Origin: Streptomyces mobaraensis
GTDB taxonomy: Bacteria; Actinomycetota; Actinomycetes; Streptomycetales; Streptomycetaceae
Length of the DNA stretch: 64,000 nt
Reading direction: 5' to 3'
Assembly: GCF_020099395.1 (NCBI RefSeq)
Contig: NZ_CP083590.1
Coordinates: 2,790,001-2,854,000, forward strand
Shown here one piece after another: positions 8,496-18,425 of the stretch. The position numbers and the translations under genes were made by a program. Position 1 is the first letter of the stretch. Every line of letters begins with the position of its first letter. The notes below the pieces were generated by a model. The model was not told the DNA's origin and searched no databases. It worked only from the letters and a program-made list of their open reading frames with translations.

Positions 8496-9827
8496 ATGCG
8501 ACCGCGTTCCTCCGGCGGCCGGGCAGCCGCCCTCGCCACCGTCCTCTCCCTCGCCTCCCTCGCTCTGGCCGCGCCCGCCGTCTCCTCCGCGGGCGGTTCC
8601 GCACCGCGCCCCGCGACCGGGACGTCCCACTCGTACGAGGTGACGGGCCCGCGCACCGCCGCCCAGCGCACCGCCGTCGCCGCGACCGGCGCGTCCGTCG
8701 ACGCCGTCCACGGGAACACCGTGGTCATCACGGCGAACGCGGCCGAGGCCGACCGCGTCCGCCGTCTCGGCCACCGCGTGACCGAACTGCCCGGCCCACC
8801 GGACCGCTCGGCCGGCGAACGGCCCGTCCCGCATGACTTCCCGTCCCGCGACGCCAAGTACCACAACTACCGCGAGGCCATGGCCGAGATCGACGCGGAC
8901 GTCGCGGCCCACCCCTCGATCATGAGCAAGCGGGTCATCGGCAAGAGCCAGGAGGGCCGCGACATCGTCGCCGTCCGGGTCAGTTCCGGCGTGAAGCCCG
9001 ACGACGCCAAACCGGAGGTCCTCTTCACCCACCACCAGCACGCGCGCGAGCACCTGACCGTCGAGATGGCCCTCTACCTGCTGAAGGAGTTCGGCAACGG
9101 CTACGGCACCGACCCCCGGGTCACCAAGATGACCGACGAGCGGGTGATCTGGATCGTCCCCGATGTCAACCCCGACGGTGGCGAATACGACATCGCCACC
9201 GGCACCTACCGCAACTGGCGCAAGAACCGGCAGCCCAACTCCGGTTCCTCGAACGTCGGCACCGACCTCAACCGCAACTGGGGTTACAAGTGGGGCTGCT
9301 GCGGCGGCTCCTCCGGCAACACCGGGTCGGAGACCTACCGCGGCCGGGCCGCCGAGTCGGCACCCGAGGTCAAGGTCGTCGCCGACTTCGTCCGCGGACG
9401 CGTCGTCAACGGGAAGCAGCGGATCAAGGCCGCGATCGACTTCCACACCTACAGCGAACTGGTCATGTGGCCGTTCGGCTGGACGTACGACGACACCGCG
9501 TCCGGCATGACGCAGGACGATCACGACGCGTTCGCCAAGGTGGGCAAGGCGATGGCGGCCAGCAACGGCTACACGGCCGAGCAGTCGAGCGACCTGTACA
9601 TCACCGACGGCACCATCGACGACTGGCTGTGGGGCGAGCAGAAGGTCTTCGCCTACACCTTCGAGATGTACCCGACGGGCGCGGGCGGCGGCGGCTTCTA
9701 CCCGCCGGCCTCGGTGATCGACCGGGAAACGGCACGCAACCGGGACGCGGTACTCCAGTTGCTGGAGAACGCGGACTGCATGTACCGGTCGATCGGCAAG
9801 GAGCAGCAGTACTGCGCGAAGCGGTAG
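8496..9827 (+). CDS. Secreted M14 family zinc carboxypeptidase
   Basis: Extracellular metallocarboxypeptidase that removes C-terminal residues from peptides. After a signal peptide (hydrophobic core about 9-28) there is a propeptide of about 90 residues, then the catalytic domain. Zinc ligands are His182 and Glu185 in HAREH and His317 in DFHTYSE; the general-base Glu390 is in YTFEMYP. A CC pair and a C-terminal Cys pair may form disulfides. The length of 443 residues fits Streptomyces carboxypeptidase T/SG-like enzymes. The ATG at 8496 is set by AGGAGG at 8485-8490. Its neighbours are a secreted protease and a chitinase. Confidence 0.92.
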   Translation: MRPRSSGGRAAALATVLSLASLALAAPAVSSAGGSAPRPATGTSHSYEVTGPRTAAQRTAVAATGASVDAVHGNTVVITANAAEADRVRRLGHRVTELPGPPDRSAGERPVPHDFPSRDAKYHNYREAMAEIDADVAAHPSIMSKRVIGKSQEGRDIVAVRVSSGVKPDDAKPEVLFTHHQHAREHLTVEMALYLLKEFGNGYGTDPRVTKMTDERVIWIVPDVNPDGGEYDIATGTYRNWRKNRQPNSGSSNVGTDLNRNWGYKWGCCGGSSGNTGSETYRGRAAESAPEVKVVADFVRGRVVNGKQRIKAAIDFHTYSELVMWPFGWTYDDTASGMTQDDHDAFAKVGKAMAASNGYTAEQSSDLYITDGTIDDWLWGEQKVFAYTFEMYPTGAGGGGFYPPASVIDRETARNRDAVLQLLENADCMYRSIGKEQQYCAKR

Positions 9828-9850
9828 GCGGCCGTCGGCGGGCGGGTCAC

Positions 9851-9881
9851 GGGCGGGCGGGCCGCGGCGGGCCGCCCGCCC
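9851..9881 (+). terminator. GC hairpin after the carboxypeptidase gene
   Basis: GGGCGGGCGG pairs perfectly with CCGCCCGCCC across an 11-nt loop, 23 nt after the stop codon. It is a plausible factor-independent terminator without a U-tract. Confidence 0.65.
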
Positions 9882-9933
9882 GGTGTGCTCCGGCCGGTGC
9901 GCACGATCGCCTACGAACTACCGGTGACCGCCG

Positions 9934-9963
9934 TTGACCAGGTGTTCCGCCGGATGTTAGACA
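9934..9963 (+). promoter_or_regulatory. Possible promoter of the D-amino-acid deaminase gene
   Basis: TTGACC at 9934 and TAGACA at 9958 are spaced by 18 bp, about 58 nt before the ATG at 10021. The -35 box is good for an SigA/HrdB promoter, the -10 box only moderate. Confidence 0.4.
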
Positions 9964-10020
9964 GCCGCGAGCGGTGCGCACGGTGGATGTCGCACCGGAC
10001 GCGCAGAACGAGGAGACTCG

Positions 10021-11301
10021 ATGGCCGTCGCCGACGACGCCCTGGCCCGGCTCGCCCACGAGCCGGTGGACCACCGTTTCAAGGGGCTGCCCCCGGACGC
10101 GGAGGGGCTGACCGTCGGCGCCCTCACGGCCCAGCGGCGCTCCCTGTTCACCGGCGGCTTCACGACGCCCGTGCTGACCCTGTCGGCCGAGGCGCTGGAT
10201 CACAACCTCGCGCTGATGGAGCGCTGGTCCGCGGAGCACGGCCTGGCCTTCGCGCCGCACGGCAAGACGTCCATGGCCCCGAGCCTGTTCGCACGGCAGC
10301 TGGCGCGCGGCGCCTGGGGCATCACCGCCGCCATGCCCGCCCAGGTCCGCGTCTACCGGGCCTTCGGCGTACGGCGGATCTTCCTCGCCAACCAGGTGGT
10401 GGACGCCGCCGCGCTGCGCTGGCTGGCCGGCGAACTCGCCGCCGATCCGGATTTCCGGATCGTCGTCTACGTGGACTCCGTGCGCGGCGTCGAGCTGATG
10501 GACGCGGCCCTGCGCGGCGCCGGAGCGGGACGGCCGCTGGACGTCGTCGTCGAACTCGGCGCCGCGGGCGGCCGGACGGGCGTGCGGACGGCGGCGGACG
10601 CCGCGCTGGTCGCGGACGCGGTGGCGGGTGCGGAAACGTTGCGGCTGGTGGGTGTCGCCGGGTACGAGGCGGAGATCCCGGACGCCGACGAGACGCGGGT
10701 CCGTGCCTGGGTGCGCGATCTGACGTCGCTGGCCGTGGAGTTCGACGCGGCCGGGCGGTTCGCCGGGGTCGAGGAGATCGTGGTCAGCGCGGGCGGCAGC
10801 TCGTGGTTCGACGCGGTGGCCGAGGTCTTCGGAGAGCTTCCGGAGCTGTCCGCGCCGGTGCTCAAGCTGCTGCGCTCCGGCGCGTACGTCACGCATGACG
10901 ACGGCCAGTACCGCCGCAAGACCCCCTTCGTCCGCCACCCCGCGGAGGGCGCCCTGCGGCCGGCCTTCCGGCTCTGGACCCAGTGCGTCTCCCGCCCGGA
11001 ACCCGGCCGCGCCTACCTCAACGCGGGCAAGCGGGACGCCCCGTACGACCTCGGCTTCCCCGAGGCGCAGGTCGTCCGCTCGGCCCGCGACGGCGCCGAG
11101 CGCCCCGCCGACCACATGACGATCACGGGCCTCGCCGACCAGCACGCCTTCGTCACCCTGCCCGAGGACGACCCCCTGGAGGTCGGCGACTGGGTCGGCC
11201 TGGGCATCTCGCACCCCTGCACGGCCTTCGACAAGTGGCCCATGATCCCGGTGGTGGACGCGAGCGGGACGGTGACGGAGTACGTGCGGACGTTCTTCTG
11301 A
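10021..11301 (+). CDS. D-serine dehydratase-like / amino acid deaminase, PLP fold type III
   Basis: PLP enzyme with an alanine-racemase-like N-terminal barrel and a C-terminal D-serine dehydratase-like domain; such proteins are named amino acid deaminases or D-threonine-aldolase-like proteins. The PLP lysine is probably Lys82 in APHGKTSM. The C-terminal motif GISHPCTAFDKW supplies His and Cys for the metal site of eukaryotic-type D-serine dehydratases. Length of 426 residues is normal. The ATG at 10021 follows a strong GAGGAG site. The next gene encodes an N-acyl-D-amino-acid deacylase, which makes D-amino-acid breakdown the likely role. The exact substrate and whether it is a lyase or an aldolase cannot be decided from sequence. 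Confidence 0.8.
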   Translation: MAVADDALARLAHEPVDHRFKGLPPDAEGLTVGALTAQRRSLFTGGFTTPVLTLSAEALDHNLALMERWSAEHGLAFAPHGKTSMAPSLFARQLARGAWGITAAMPAQVRVYRAFGVRRIFLANQVVDAAALRWLAGELAADPDFRIVVYVDSVRGVELMDAALRGAGAGRPLDVVVELGAAGGRTGVRTAADAALVADAVAGAETLRLVGVAGYEAEIPDADETRVRAWVRDLTSLAVEFDAAGRFAGVEEIVVSAGGSSWFDAVAEVFGELPELSAPVLKLLRSGAYVTHDDGQYRRKTPFVRHPAEGALRPAFRLWTQCVSRPEPGRAYLNAGKRDAPYDLGFPEAQVVRSARDGAERPADHMTITGLADQHAFVTLPEDDPLEVGDWVGLGISHPCTAFDKWPMIPVVDASGTVTEYVRTFF

Positions 11302-11353
11302 CGTCTGACGCGGCGGCCCCTCGTGGGTGGTTGAACCTCAGGAGTCTCGGAGA

Positions 11354-11399
11354 TCTCGGAAGCCGCCGGGACTCGCGAGGCCCCGGTCGGCTTCCGAGA
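11354..11399 (+). terminator. 12-bp inverted repeat between the deaminase and deacylase genes
   Basis: TCTCGGAAGCCG and CGGCTTCCGAGA form a perfect 12-bp stem with a 22-nt loop, about 50 nt after the deaminase stop. It probably ends that transcript, which would give the following deacylase gene its own promoter even though the two functions belong together. Confidence 0.55.
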
Positions 11400-11577
11400 C
11401 TTCCGAGCCCGCCGCCGAGGTCTGTCGGAAGCGGACCGGTGCACGTATCGTCCGGGTGAGCCGTGCCGGAGACGCACCGGACGAGCGACCGACGCGCTCG
11501 GAGGACGGCGGCGCGCCCCGGCCTCCGACGCCGGCCACCGTCCTCGCCGGTCCGGCGTCGTCGAAAGGCGGTTGCCC

Positions 11578-13212
11578 ATGGACACGGTCTTCCGGGACGT
11601 CCGGCTCGTCGACGGTGGCGGCGGCCCGTCCTTCCGCGCCGACGTCGGCGTGGACGGCGGGCGGATCGCCGCGATCGTCCGCGAGGACACGGGGAGCCGC
11701 CCGGCCGGGCGGCGGACCGTCGACGCGCACGGCCTCGCCCTCTCCCCCGGCTTCGTCGACATGCACGCGCACAGCGACCTGGCCCTGCTGCGTGATCCCG
11801 GGCACGAGGCCAAGGTCGCGCAGGGCGTGACGCTGGAGGTGCTCGGGCAGGACGGGTTGTCGTACGCGCCCGTGGACGACCGGACGCTCGCCGGGGTCCG
11901 GGGGCAGATCGCCGGCTGGAACGGTGACGGGCGGGACGCCGACTTCACCTGGCGCACGACGGGCGAGTACCTGGACCGGCTCGACCGGGGGTTCGGCGGC
12001 GAGGGCATCGCGGTCGACGCCGCGTACCTCGTGCCGCACGGGACGGTCCGGATGCTGGCGGTCGGCTGGGAGAACCGTTCCGCCACGGACGCCGAGCTGG
12101 GACGGATGCGGCGGCTGGTGGCGGAGGGGCTGGAGCAGGGGGCCATGGGCCTGTCGGCGGGGCTCACCTACGCCCCGGGCCTGTACGCGGACGACGCCGA
12201 ACTGACCGCGCTGTGCCGGGTGGTCGCGCGGTACGGCGGGTACTTCTGCCCGCACCACCGTTCGTACGGCGCGCACGCCCTGCGGGCGTACGCGGAGATG
12301 ATCGAGGTGGCACGGGACGCGGGCTGCGCGCTGCACCTCGCGCACACCGTCCTCAACTTCGCGGGGAACGAGGGGCGCGCACCGGAGTTGCTGCGCCTGC
12401 TCGACGCCGCCCGCGCCGAGGGCGTGGACCTCACGCTCGACAGTTATCCCTACACCCCCGGCTGCACCACGCTCGCGTCGCTGCTGCCGAGCTGGGCGGC
12501 CGAAGGGGGCCCCGAGGCGGTACTGGTCCGGCTGCGCGACGACGCGACGGCCGCCCGGATCCGGTACGCCCTGGAGGTGGAGGGCTCGGACGGGTGCCAT
12601 GGTCTGCCGGTCGACTGGGCGGCGGTCGAGGTGTCGGGGGTCGGGATGTCGGGGGTCGCGGACGCGCGGCGGGCTCCCGGGTACGTGGGCCGGACGATCG
12701 CCGGGCTGGCCCGCGAGCGCGGCGAGGAGCCCTGGGCGACGGCCCGCCGACTGCTGGTCGAGGACCGGCTCGGGACGACGGTCCTGCTGCACGTCGGCCA
12801 CGAGGAGAACGTCCGGACGATCATGCGCCACCCGGCGCACACCGGTGGGAGCGACGGCATCCTGCACGGCGCCAAGCCGCATCCGCGGGCGTACGGCACC
12901 TTTCCGCACTACCTCGGGCACTACGTCCGCGAGCTGGGGATCCTCTCCCTGGAGGAGTGCGTGGCGCATCTCACGTCCCGTCCCGCGGCCCGTCTCGGGC
13001 TGTCCGACCGGGGTCTCGTCCGGGTCGGGCGCCGGGCCGATCTGGTGCTCTTCGATCCGGAGACGGTCGCCGCCGGGGCCACTTTCGAAGATCCTCGGCG
13101 GCTTCCGACCGGCATTCCTTATGTCCTTATTGCCGGACGCTTTGTGATGGAAGACGGACGCCGGACGGACGTTCTGGCGGGCCGCGCCGTCCGGCGCGCT
13201 CCCGCGTCCTGA
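11578..13212 (+). CDS. N-acyl-D-amino-acid deacylase (D-aminoacylase)
   Basis: Amidohydrolase-superfamily enzyme that cleaves N-acyl-D-amino acids to D-amino acid and carboxylate. Metal-binding His63 and His65 are in DMHAHSD, followed by the typical stretches VTLEVLGQDG, GLSAGLTY, HHRSYG and the late HGAKPHPRAYG that carries the catalytic Asp region (SDGILHG). The C-terminus returns to the small beta domain (GRRADLVLFDPETV). Length 544 is close to the family norm. The ATG at 11578 is preferred over an in-frame TTG six nt earlier because AAAGGCGG lies upstream. Codon use changes near the end: between 13081 and 13150 many codons end in T or A, unlike the rest. Cytosolic, working with the upstream PLP enzyme. 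Confidence 0.88.
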   Translation: MDTVFRDVRLVDGGGGPSFRADVGVDGGRIAAIVREDTGSRPAGRRTVDAHGLALSPGFVDMHAHSDLALLRDPGHEAKVAQGVTLEVLGQDGLSYAPVDDRTLAGVRGQIAGWNGDGRDADFTWRTTGEYLDRLDRGFGGEGIAVDAAYLVPHGTVRMLAVGWENRSATDAELGRMRRLVAEGLEQGAMGLSAGLTYAPGLYADDAELTALCRVVARYGGYFCPHHRSYGAHALRAYAEMIEVARDAGCALHLAHTVLNFAGNEGRAPELLRLLDAARAEGVDLTLDSYPYTPGCTTLASLLPSWAAEGGPEAVLVRLRDDATAARIRYALEVEGSDGCHGLPVDWAAVEVSGVGMSGVADARRAPGYVGRTIAGLARERGEEPWATARRLLVEDRLGTTVLLHVGHEENVRTIMRHPAHTGGSDGILHGAKPHPRAYGTFPHYLGHYVRELGILSLEECVAHLTSRPAARLGLSDRGLVRVGRRADLVLFDPETVAAGATFEDPRRLPTGIPYVLIAGRFVMEDGRRTDVLAGRAVRRAPAS

Positions 13213-13285
13213 ACCGCCCTGAACAGCGCCGATCGCGCGCGTCCGACGCACCCGGAAAGCCGGCGCGCGCCGTCGCGCGCCCCCG

Positions 13286-13291
13286 TATGGT
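13286..13291 (+). promoter_or_regulatory. -10 box of a leaderless promoter for the aminotransferase gene
   Basis: TATGGT ends 7 nt before the ATG at 13299 and there is no ribosome binding site. This spacing would put the transcription start on the A of the ATG. An in-frame ATG at 13287 lies inside the box itself and is therefore a poor start. Confidence 0.5.
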
Positions 13292-13298
13292 GGCCGTC

Positions 13299-14510
13299 AT
13301 GCAGGTGATCCAGTCAACGAAACTCGCCAATGTCTGCTACGAGATCCGTGGTCCGGTGCTGGAGGAGGCGATGCGGCTGGAGGCGGCGGGCCATCGCATC
13401 CTCAAGCTCAACACCGGCAACCCGGCGATCTTCGGCTTCGAGTGCCCTCCGGAGATCCTGGAGGACATGCTGCGCAACGTCGGCGACGCGCACGGCTACG
13501 GCGACGCCAAGGGTCTGCTCTCGGCCCGGCGCGCGGTGGTGCAGCACTACGAGACCAAGGGCATCGAGCTGTCCGTCGAGGACGTGTACCTGGGCAACGG
13601 CGTCTCGGAGCTGATCCAGATGTCGATGCAGGCGCTGCTCGACGACGGTGACGAGGTACTCGTCCCGGCGCCGGACTACCCGCTGTGGACCGCGTCGGTC
13701 TCGCTGGCGGGCGGAACGGCGGTGCACTACCGCTGCGACGAGCAGTCCGACTGGATGCCGGACCTGGCCGACATCGAGCGCAAGGTCACCGACCGCACCA
13801 AGGCGCTCGTCATCATCAACCCCAACAACCCCACGGGCGCCGTCTACGACGACGAGATGCTGCGCGGCCTCACGGAGATCGCCCGCCGGCACAACCTGAT
13901 CGTCTGCTCCGACGAGATCTACGACAAGATCCTCTACGACGGCGTCACCCACACCCCGACCGCCGCCATCGCCCCCGACCTGCTGACCCTCACCTTCAAC
14001 GGGCTGTCCAAGGCGTACCGGGTCGCCGGCTACCGCAGCGGCTGGATGGCGGTGTGCGGCCCGAAGGCGCACGCGGACAGCTATATCGAGGGCCTGACGA
14101 TCCTGGCCAACATGCGGCTGTGCGCCAACATGCCCGCCCAGTACGCGGTGGCCACCGCCCTCGGCGGCCGGCAGTCGATCAACGACCTGGTCCTGCCGGG
14201 CGGCCGGCTGCTGGAGCAGCGCGATGTGGCGCACGAGTTGTTGACGCAGATCCCTGGTGTGACGTGCGTGAAGCCGAAGGGCGCGCTGTACGCGTTCCCG
14301 CGGCTGGATCCCAAGGTCTACAAGATCAAGGACGACCGGCAGATGGTGCTCGACCTGCTGCGCGCCGAGAAGATCATGGTGGTCCACGGCACGGGCTTCA
14401 ACTGGCCGGAGCCGGACCACTTCCGCCTGGTCACGCTGCCGAACGCCAAGGACATGGCGGAGGCGGTCACCCGGATCGGCACCTTCCTGGACGGCTACAG
14501 CCAGCCCTGA
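13299..14510 (+). CDS. Alanine-type PLP aminotransferase (AlaT-like)
   Basis: Fold type I class I/II aminotransferase, most like actinobacterial AlaT enzymes that transfer amino groups between glutamate and pyruvate. It begins MQVIQSTKLANVCYEIRGP, as in Streptomyces homologues I remember. The PLP lysine is Lys238 in FNGLSKAYRVAG; NPNNPTGAVY, SDEIYDKI and the C-terminal FRLVTLP are the expected cofactor and substrate motifs. At 403 residues it is full length. No ribosome binding site precedes the ATG, but a -10 box does, so the mRNA is probably leaderless. It is separated from the deacylase by 86 nt. It may make or use alanine, linking it loosely to the upstream D-amino-acid genes. Confidence 0.9.
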   Translation: MQVIQSTKLANVCYEIRGPVLEEAMRLEAAGHRILKLNTGNPAIFGFECPPEILEDMLRNVGDAHGYGDAKGLLSARRAVVQHYETKGIELSVEDVYLGNGVSELIQMSMQALLDDGDEVLVPAPDYPLWTASVSLAGGTAVHYRCDEQSDWMPDLADIERKVTDRTKALVIINPNNPTGAVYDDEMLRGLTEIARRHNLIVCSDEIYDKILYDGVTHTPTAAIAPDLLTLTFNGLSKAYRVAGYRSGWMAVCGPKAHADSYIEGLTILANMRLCANMPAQYAVATALGGRQSINDLVLPGGRLLEQRDVAHELLTQIPGVTCVKPKGALYAFPRLDPKVYKIKDDRQMVLDLLRAEKIMVVHGTGFNWPEPDHFRLVTLPNAKDMAEAVTRIGTFLDGYSQP

Positions 14511-14551
14511 CGCCCGCACCGCCCCGGACGACCCCCGTCTCGTACACGACA

Positions 14552-14575
14552 TAACTTTAGACAGGATCTAAGTTA
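14552..14575. promoter_or_regulatory. Near-perfect palindrome upstream of a small conserved gene
   Basis: TAACTTTAGA, spacer CAGGA, TCTAAGTTA: nine of ten bases of the left arm pair with the right arm, with one extra T. The AT-rich sequence is striking in this GC-rich context, lies 33 nt before the start codon at 14609 and probably overlaps the promoter (TAGGAT at 14574-14579 is a possible -10). A regulator operator is the simplest reading. Confidence 0.5.
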
Positions 14576-14581
14576 GGATGG

Positions 14582-14594
14582 CCTTCTAAGAAGG
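14582..14594 (+). other. Small hairpin directly before the ribosome binding site
   Basis: CCTTC-TAA-GAAGG, a 5-bp stem with a 3-nt loop, ends three nt before the AGGAGG site (14597-14602) of the gene at 14609. It could influence translation initiation or mRNA stability; the stem is short. Confidence 0.35.
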
Positions 14595-14608
14595 ACAGGA
14601 GGCCATCC

Positions 14609-15031
14609 ATGTACGAACCGATCCGCACCAAGTCGGTCCACACCATGGCCGAACCCGTGCGCGGCGGTCACGGCCCGCACCGCTCCCGGGGCCAGGAGCT
14701 CGACATCCGGCTCGCGGGGCACCTGACCGCCCTGCTCACGGTGACCGACGAGCTGCGGGCCCTGACCCCGTCCGCCGAGCTGGACGACGCCGCCCGGCGG
14801 CTGGCCGCCCGGATCGAGCGGCTGCGCGGCGGGCACGCCCCGCTGCGGGCAATACCCACGGTGGCCGACGGCGGCCCGGCCCGTGCGCACGCCCTGCACC
14901 AGCGGGCGCACATGCTGGCCGGCCAGGCGCTGGTGGTCGCCGGCTCGCGCGGCGACGCCGCCGGGGCGGCCCTGGCCGAGGGACGGCTGCGGGCGCACGC
15001 GGCGGCGTTGGGGATCACCGACGACATCTGA
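14609..15031 (+). CDS. Small conserved hypothetical protein
   Basis: I do not recognise a named family. The 140-residue protein is Ala/Arg/His-rich and looks all-helical, with no signal peptide or membrane segment. Its middle contains a long amphipathic region (LTALLTVTDELRALTP, ARRLAARIERLRGG) and the C-terminus a second helix pair (RAHMLAGQALVVAGSRGD). It has an excellent AGGAGG site 6 nt before the ATG, GC3-rich codons and its own palindrome-bearing promoter region, all signs of a real gene. It converges on the PEP carboxykinase gene. Role unknown; DNA or nucleoid association is possible for a basic helical protein but is only a guess. Confidence 0.7.
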   Translation: MYEPIRTKSVHTMAEPVRGGHGPHRSRGQELDIRLAGHLTALLTVTDELRALTPSAELDDAARRLAARIERLRGGHAPLRAIPTVADGGPARAHALHQRAHMLAGQALVVAGSRGDAAGAALAEGRLRAHAAALGITDDI

Positions 15032-15087
15032 GCCGGACATGCCCCGGCCCGACGCGCCCGGCTCACCGGTGAGAACACGGCAGGGCG

Positions 15088-15109
15088 GGACCGGACGACT
15101 TCCCGGTCC
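15088..15109. terminator. Weak hairpin between convergent genes
   Basis: GGACCGG and CCGGTCC pair across an 8-nt loop in the 91-nt gap between the small conserved gene and the PEP carboxykinase stop. It is a short bidirectional terminator candidate. Confidence 0.4.
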
Positions 15110-15122
15110 ACGCCCCGTCACC

Positions 15123-16955
<1,833 letters not shown>

Positions 16956-17199
16956 GATCGCTCCGTCCCGCCGGGGACCCAGGGGGCGCCCGGCGTCGCA
17001 TCTTGAGGGTGGAACGGACCATCCGCTTGCCTGACCCGGCAGTTGGTCCGTTTCTGCACATTCGCCCCTTGGGGGCTGCGACCCAGACGCTTCGTGACCG
17101 CTCATCCGGTGCCGCCCGCACTCATTTGATCATCCGACTCCGTTTCGGTTCTGTCCAGGGGGCACTCCCGTGACCATCGCCACGTGATACCGCCCCGTA

Positions 17200-17222
17200 A
17201 CCTACGGTGGCGTAGGTAGCAT
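17200..17222 (+). promoter_or_regulatory. CTACG palindrome overlapping a leaderless -10 box
   Basis: ACCTACG-GTGG-CGTAGGT is a perfect 7-bp inverted repeat at 17200-17217. It abuts TAGCAT (17217-17222), which ends 6 nt before the ATG at 17229, so it would cover the -10/-35 spacer of a leaderless promoter. This is the typical position for a repressor of the TetR type. A related CTACG/CGTAG arrangement occurs before the ABC transporter gene near 31.1 kb. Confidence 0.55.
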
Positions 17223-17228
17223 TGCGTC

Positions 17229-17963
17229 ATGACACCCGCGTCCGACGCGGCGCCCGTCGCGCCCGCAACTCCCGCCGGTGCCGCGACCACCGCGCCTCTC
17301 ACCTCCTGCCCCGAACCCCTGTCGGCAGTCGTCAAGCCGCGGCTCCGCGGCTGGCTGCACGCGGGGATGTTCCCCGCCGTCCTGATCGCCGGCGTCTTCC
17401 TGACCGCGCTCGCGGACAGCACCCGCGGCCGGGTCGCCTGCGCCGTCTACGTCCTCAGCGCATGCCTGCTGTTCGGCGTCAGCGCCCTCTACCACCGCGG
17501 CGACTGGAGCCCACGGGTCAACGCCGTGCTCCGCCGCCTCGACCACGCCAACATCTTCCTGATCATCGCCGGCACCTACACACCGCTGACCATGCTCCTG
17601 ATCCCGGGCGGGCGCGGCCAGTTGCTGCTCTGGGCGGTCTGGGCCGCGGCCGCGGCCGGCATCGCCTTCCGGGTCTTCTGGGTCGGTGCGCCGCGCTGGC
17701 TCTACACCCCCTGCTACATCGCGATGGGCTGGGCGGCCGTCTTCTTCCTGCCCGACTTCCTGCGCAAGGGCGGCATCGCGGTGCTCGTCCTGGTGATCGT
17801 CGGCGGCCTCCTCTACAGCGTGGGCGGCGTGATCTACGGCATCAAGCGCCCGAATCCGTCACCTCGTTGGTTCGGCTTCCACGAGGTGTTCCACTCACTG
17901 ACGCTGGCGGCCTTCGTCGTGCACTACGTCGGCATCTCCCTGGTGGCCTATCAGCACGCCTGA
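17229..17963 (+). CDS. Hemolysin III / TrhA (PAQR-like) membrane protein
   Basis: Integral membrane protein of the hemolysin III (PAQR/YqfA/TrhA) family; bacterial members affect membrane energetics or fluidity, and haemolysis is not implied. It has an Ala/Pro-rich cytoplasmic N-terminus, then seven hydrophobic helices. Family metal-site residues are visible: the S..YH pair in GVSALYHRG, the LDHANIFLIIAGTYTPL block and the C-terminal H..FH in WFGFHEVFHSL, with a final H in FVVHYVG. At 244 residues it is full length. No ribosome binding site precedes the ATG, while TAGCAT sits 6 nt upstream, so translation is probably leaderless and controlled by the overlapping palindrome. Confidence 0.9.
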   Translation: MTPASDAAPVAPATPAGAATTAPLTSCPEPLSAVVKPRLRGWLHAGMFPAVLIAGVFLTALADSTRGRVACAVYVLSACLLFGVSALYHRGDWSPRVNAVLRRLDHANIFLIIAGTYTPLTMLLIPGGRGQLLLWAVWAAAAAGIAFRVFWVGAPRWLYTPCYIAMGWAAVFFLPDFLRKGGIAVLVLVIVGGLLYSVGGVIYGIKRPNPSPRWFGFHEVFHSLTLAAFVVHYVGISLVAYQHA

Positions 17964-18233
17964 CCCACCCGCCCCCTCCGTTCGCCCTCTCCGCGCCCCG
18001 CTCCGCCCGCCCGACGGCCCGGCCCACCGGCCGTCCGGCAGCGGCCGGGGCGCGTTCCGTTCCTGACGCGCCGCCCGCGGTGGCCGTGGCCGTGAGGTCA
18101 CGGCCACTCGCCATGTCAGGCCCATGACGCCGACCAGCACCACGGCCACCACCGCCGCCTCGCCCGCGATCAGATACCCGCCCACACTCAGTGCCGCGAT
18201 CAGCACGGCGCCAGCGTTCACCACGGCACCCAT
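17895..18233 (-). CDS. Small two-helix membrane protein, hypothetical
   Basis: Unrecognised. The 112-residue reading has two hydrophobic stretches near the start (VVNAGAVLIAALSVGGYLI and AAVVAVVLVGVMGLTW), then a basic hydrophilic tail. The ATG at 18233 has GGAGGGG about 9 nt upstream, which supports it. The last 23 codons overlap the 3' end of the convergent hemolysin III gene, and the tail composition is poor, so the gene may be shorter or marginal. If real, it sits in the cytoplasmic membrane with a cytosolic tail. Confidence 0.5.
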   Translation of the reverse strand: MGAVVNAGAVLIAALSVGGYLIAGEAAVVAVVLVGVMGLTWRVAVTSRPRPPRAARQERNAPRPLPDGRWAGPSGGRSGARRGRTEGAGGSGVLIGHQGDADVVHDEGRQRQ

Positions 18234-18352
18234 CAGGGATCACCCCTCCCGTTCGGTCTCTTACCGACCGTTCCCCTTCCCTGCACACAGCGTGACACAC
18301 CCCACTGACAATCAGCGTGGCGTCAGGGAGGCGGCAAGGGGCGCGGCAAGAA

Positions 18353-18402
18353 TTGACTGTTTCCATCTTTTGAGAGCTACTATCAAAAGCATCCAACAGT
18401 CA
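18353..18402 (+). promoter_or_regulatory. Nested palindromic operator and promoter of the MFS-TetR operon
   Basis: TGACTGTT (18354-18361) pairs perfectly with AACAGTCA (18395-18402). Nested inside, CTTTTGA (18367-18373) pairs perfectly with TCAAAAG (18383-18389) around a 9-nt centre. The arms are separated by 5 nt on each side, so the whole 49 bp is symmetric. TTGACT (18353-18358) and TACTAT (18378-18383) give a promoter with 19-bp spacing inside it. The AT-rich sequence is unusual here. The TetR protein encoded two genes downstream is the obvious candidate to bind it. Confidence 0.75.
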
Positions 18403-18425
18403 GAGTCTGCCCGAGGAGTGCCGCG

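Noticed and set aside
14552..14575. Possible DtxR/IdeR-type iron box
   Set aside because: The TTAG/CTAA parts are spaced 7 instead of 11 nt and the central GTTAGSCTAAC is absent, so I only call it a palindrome.
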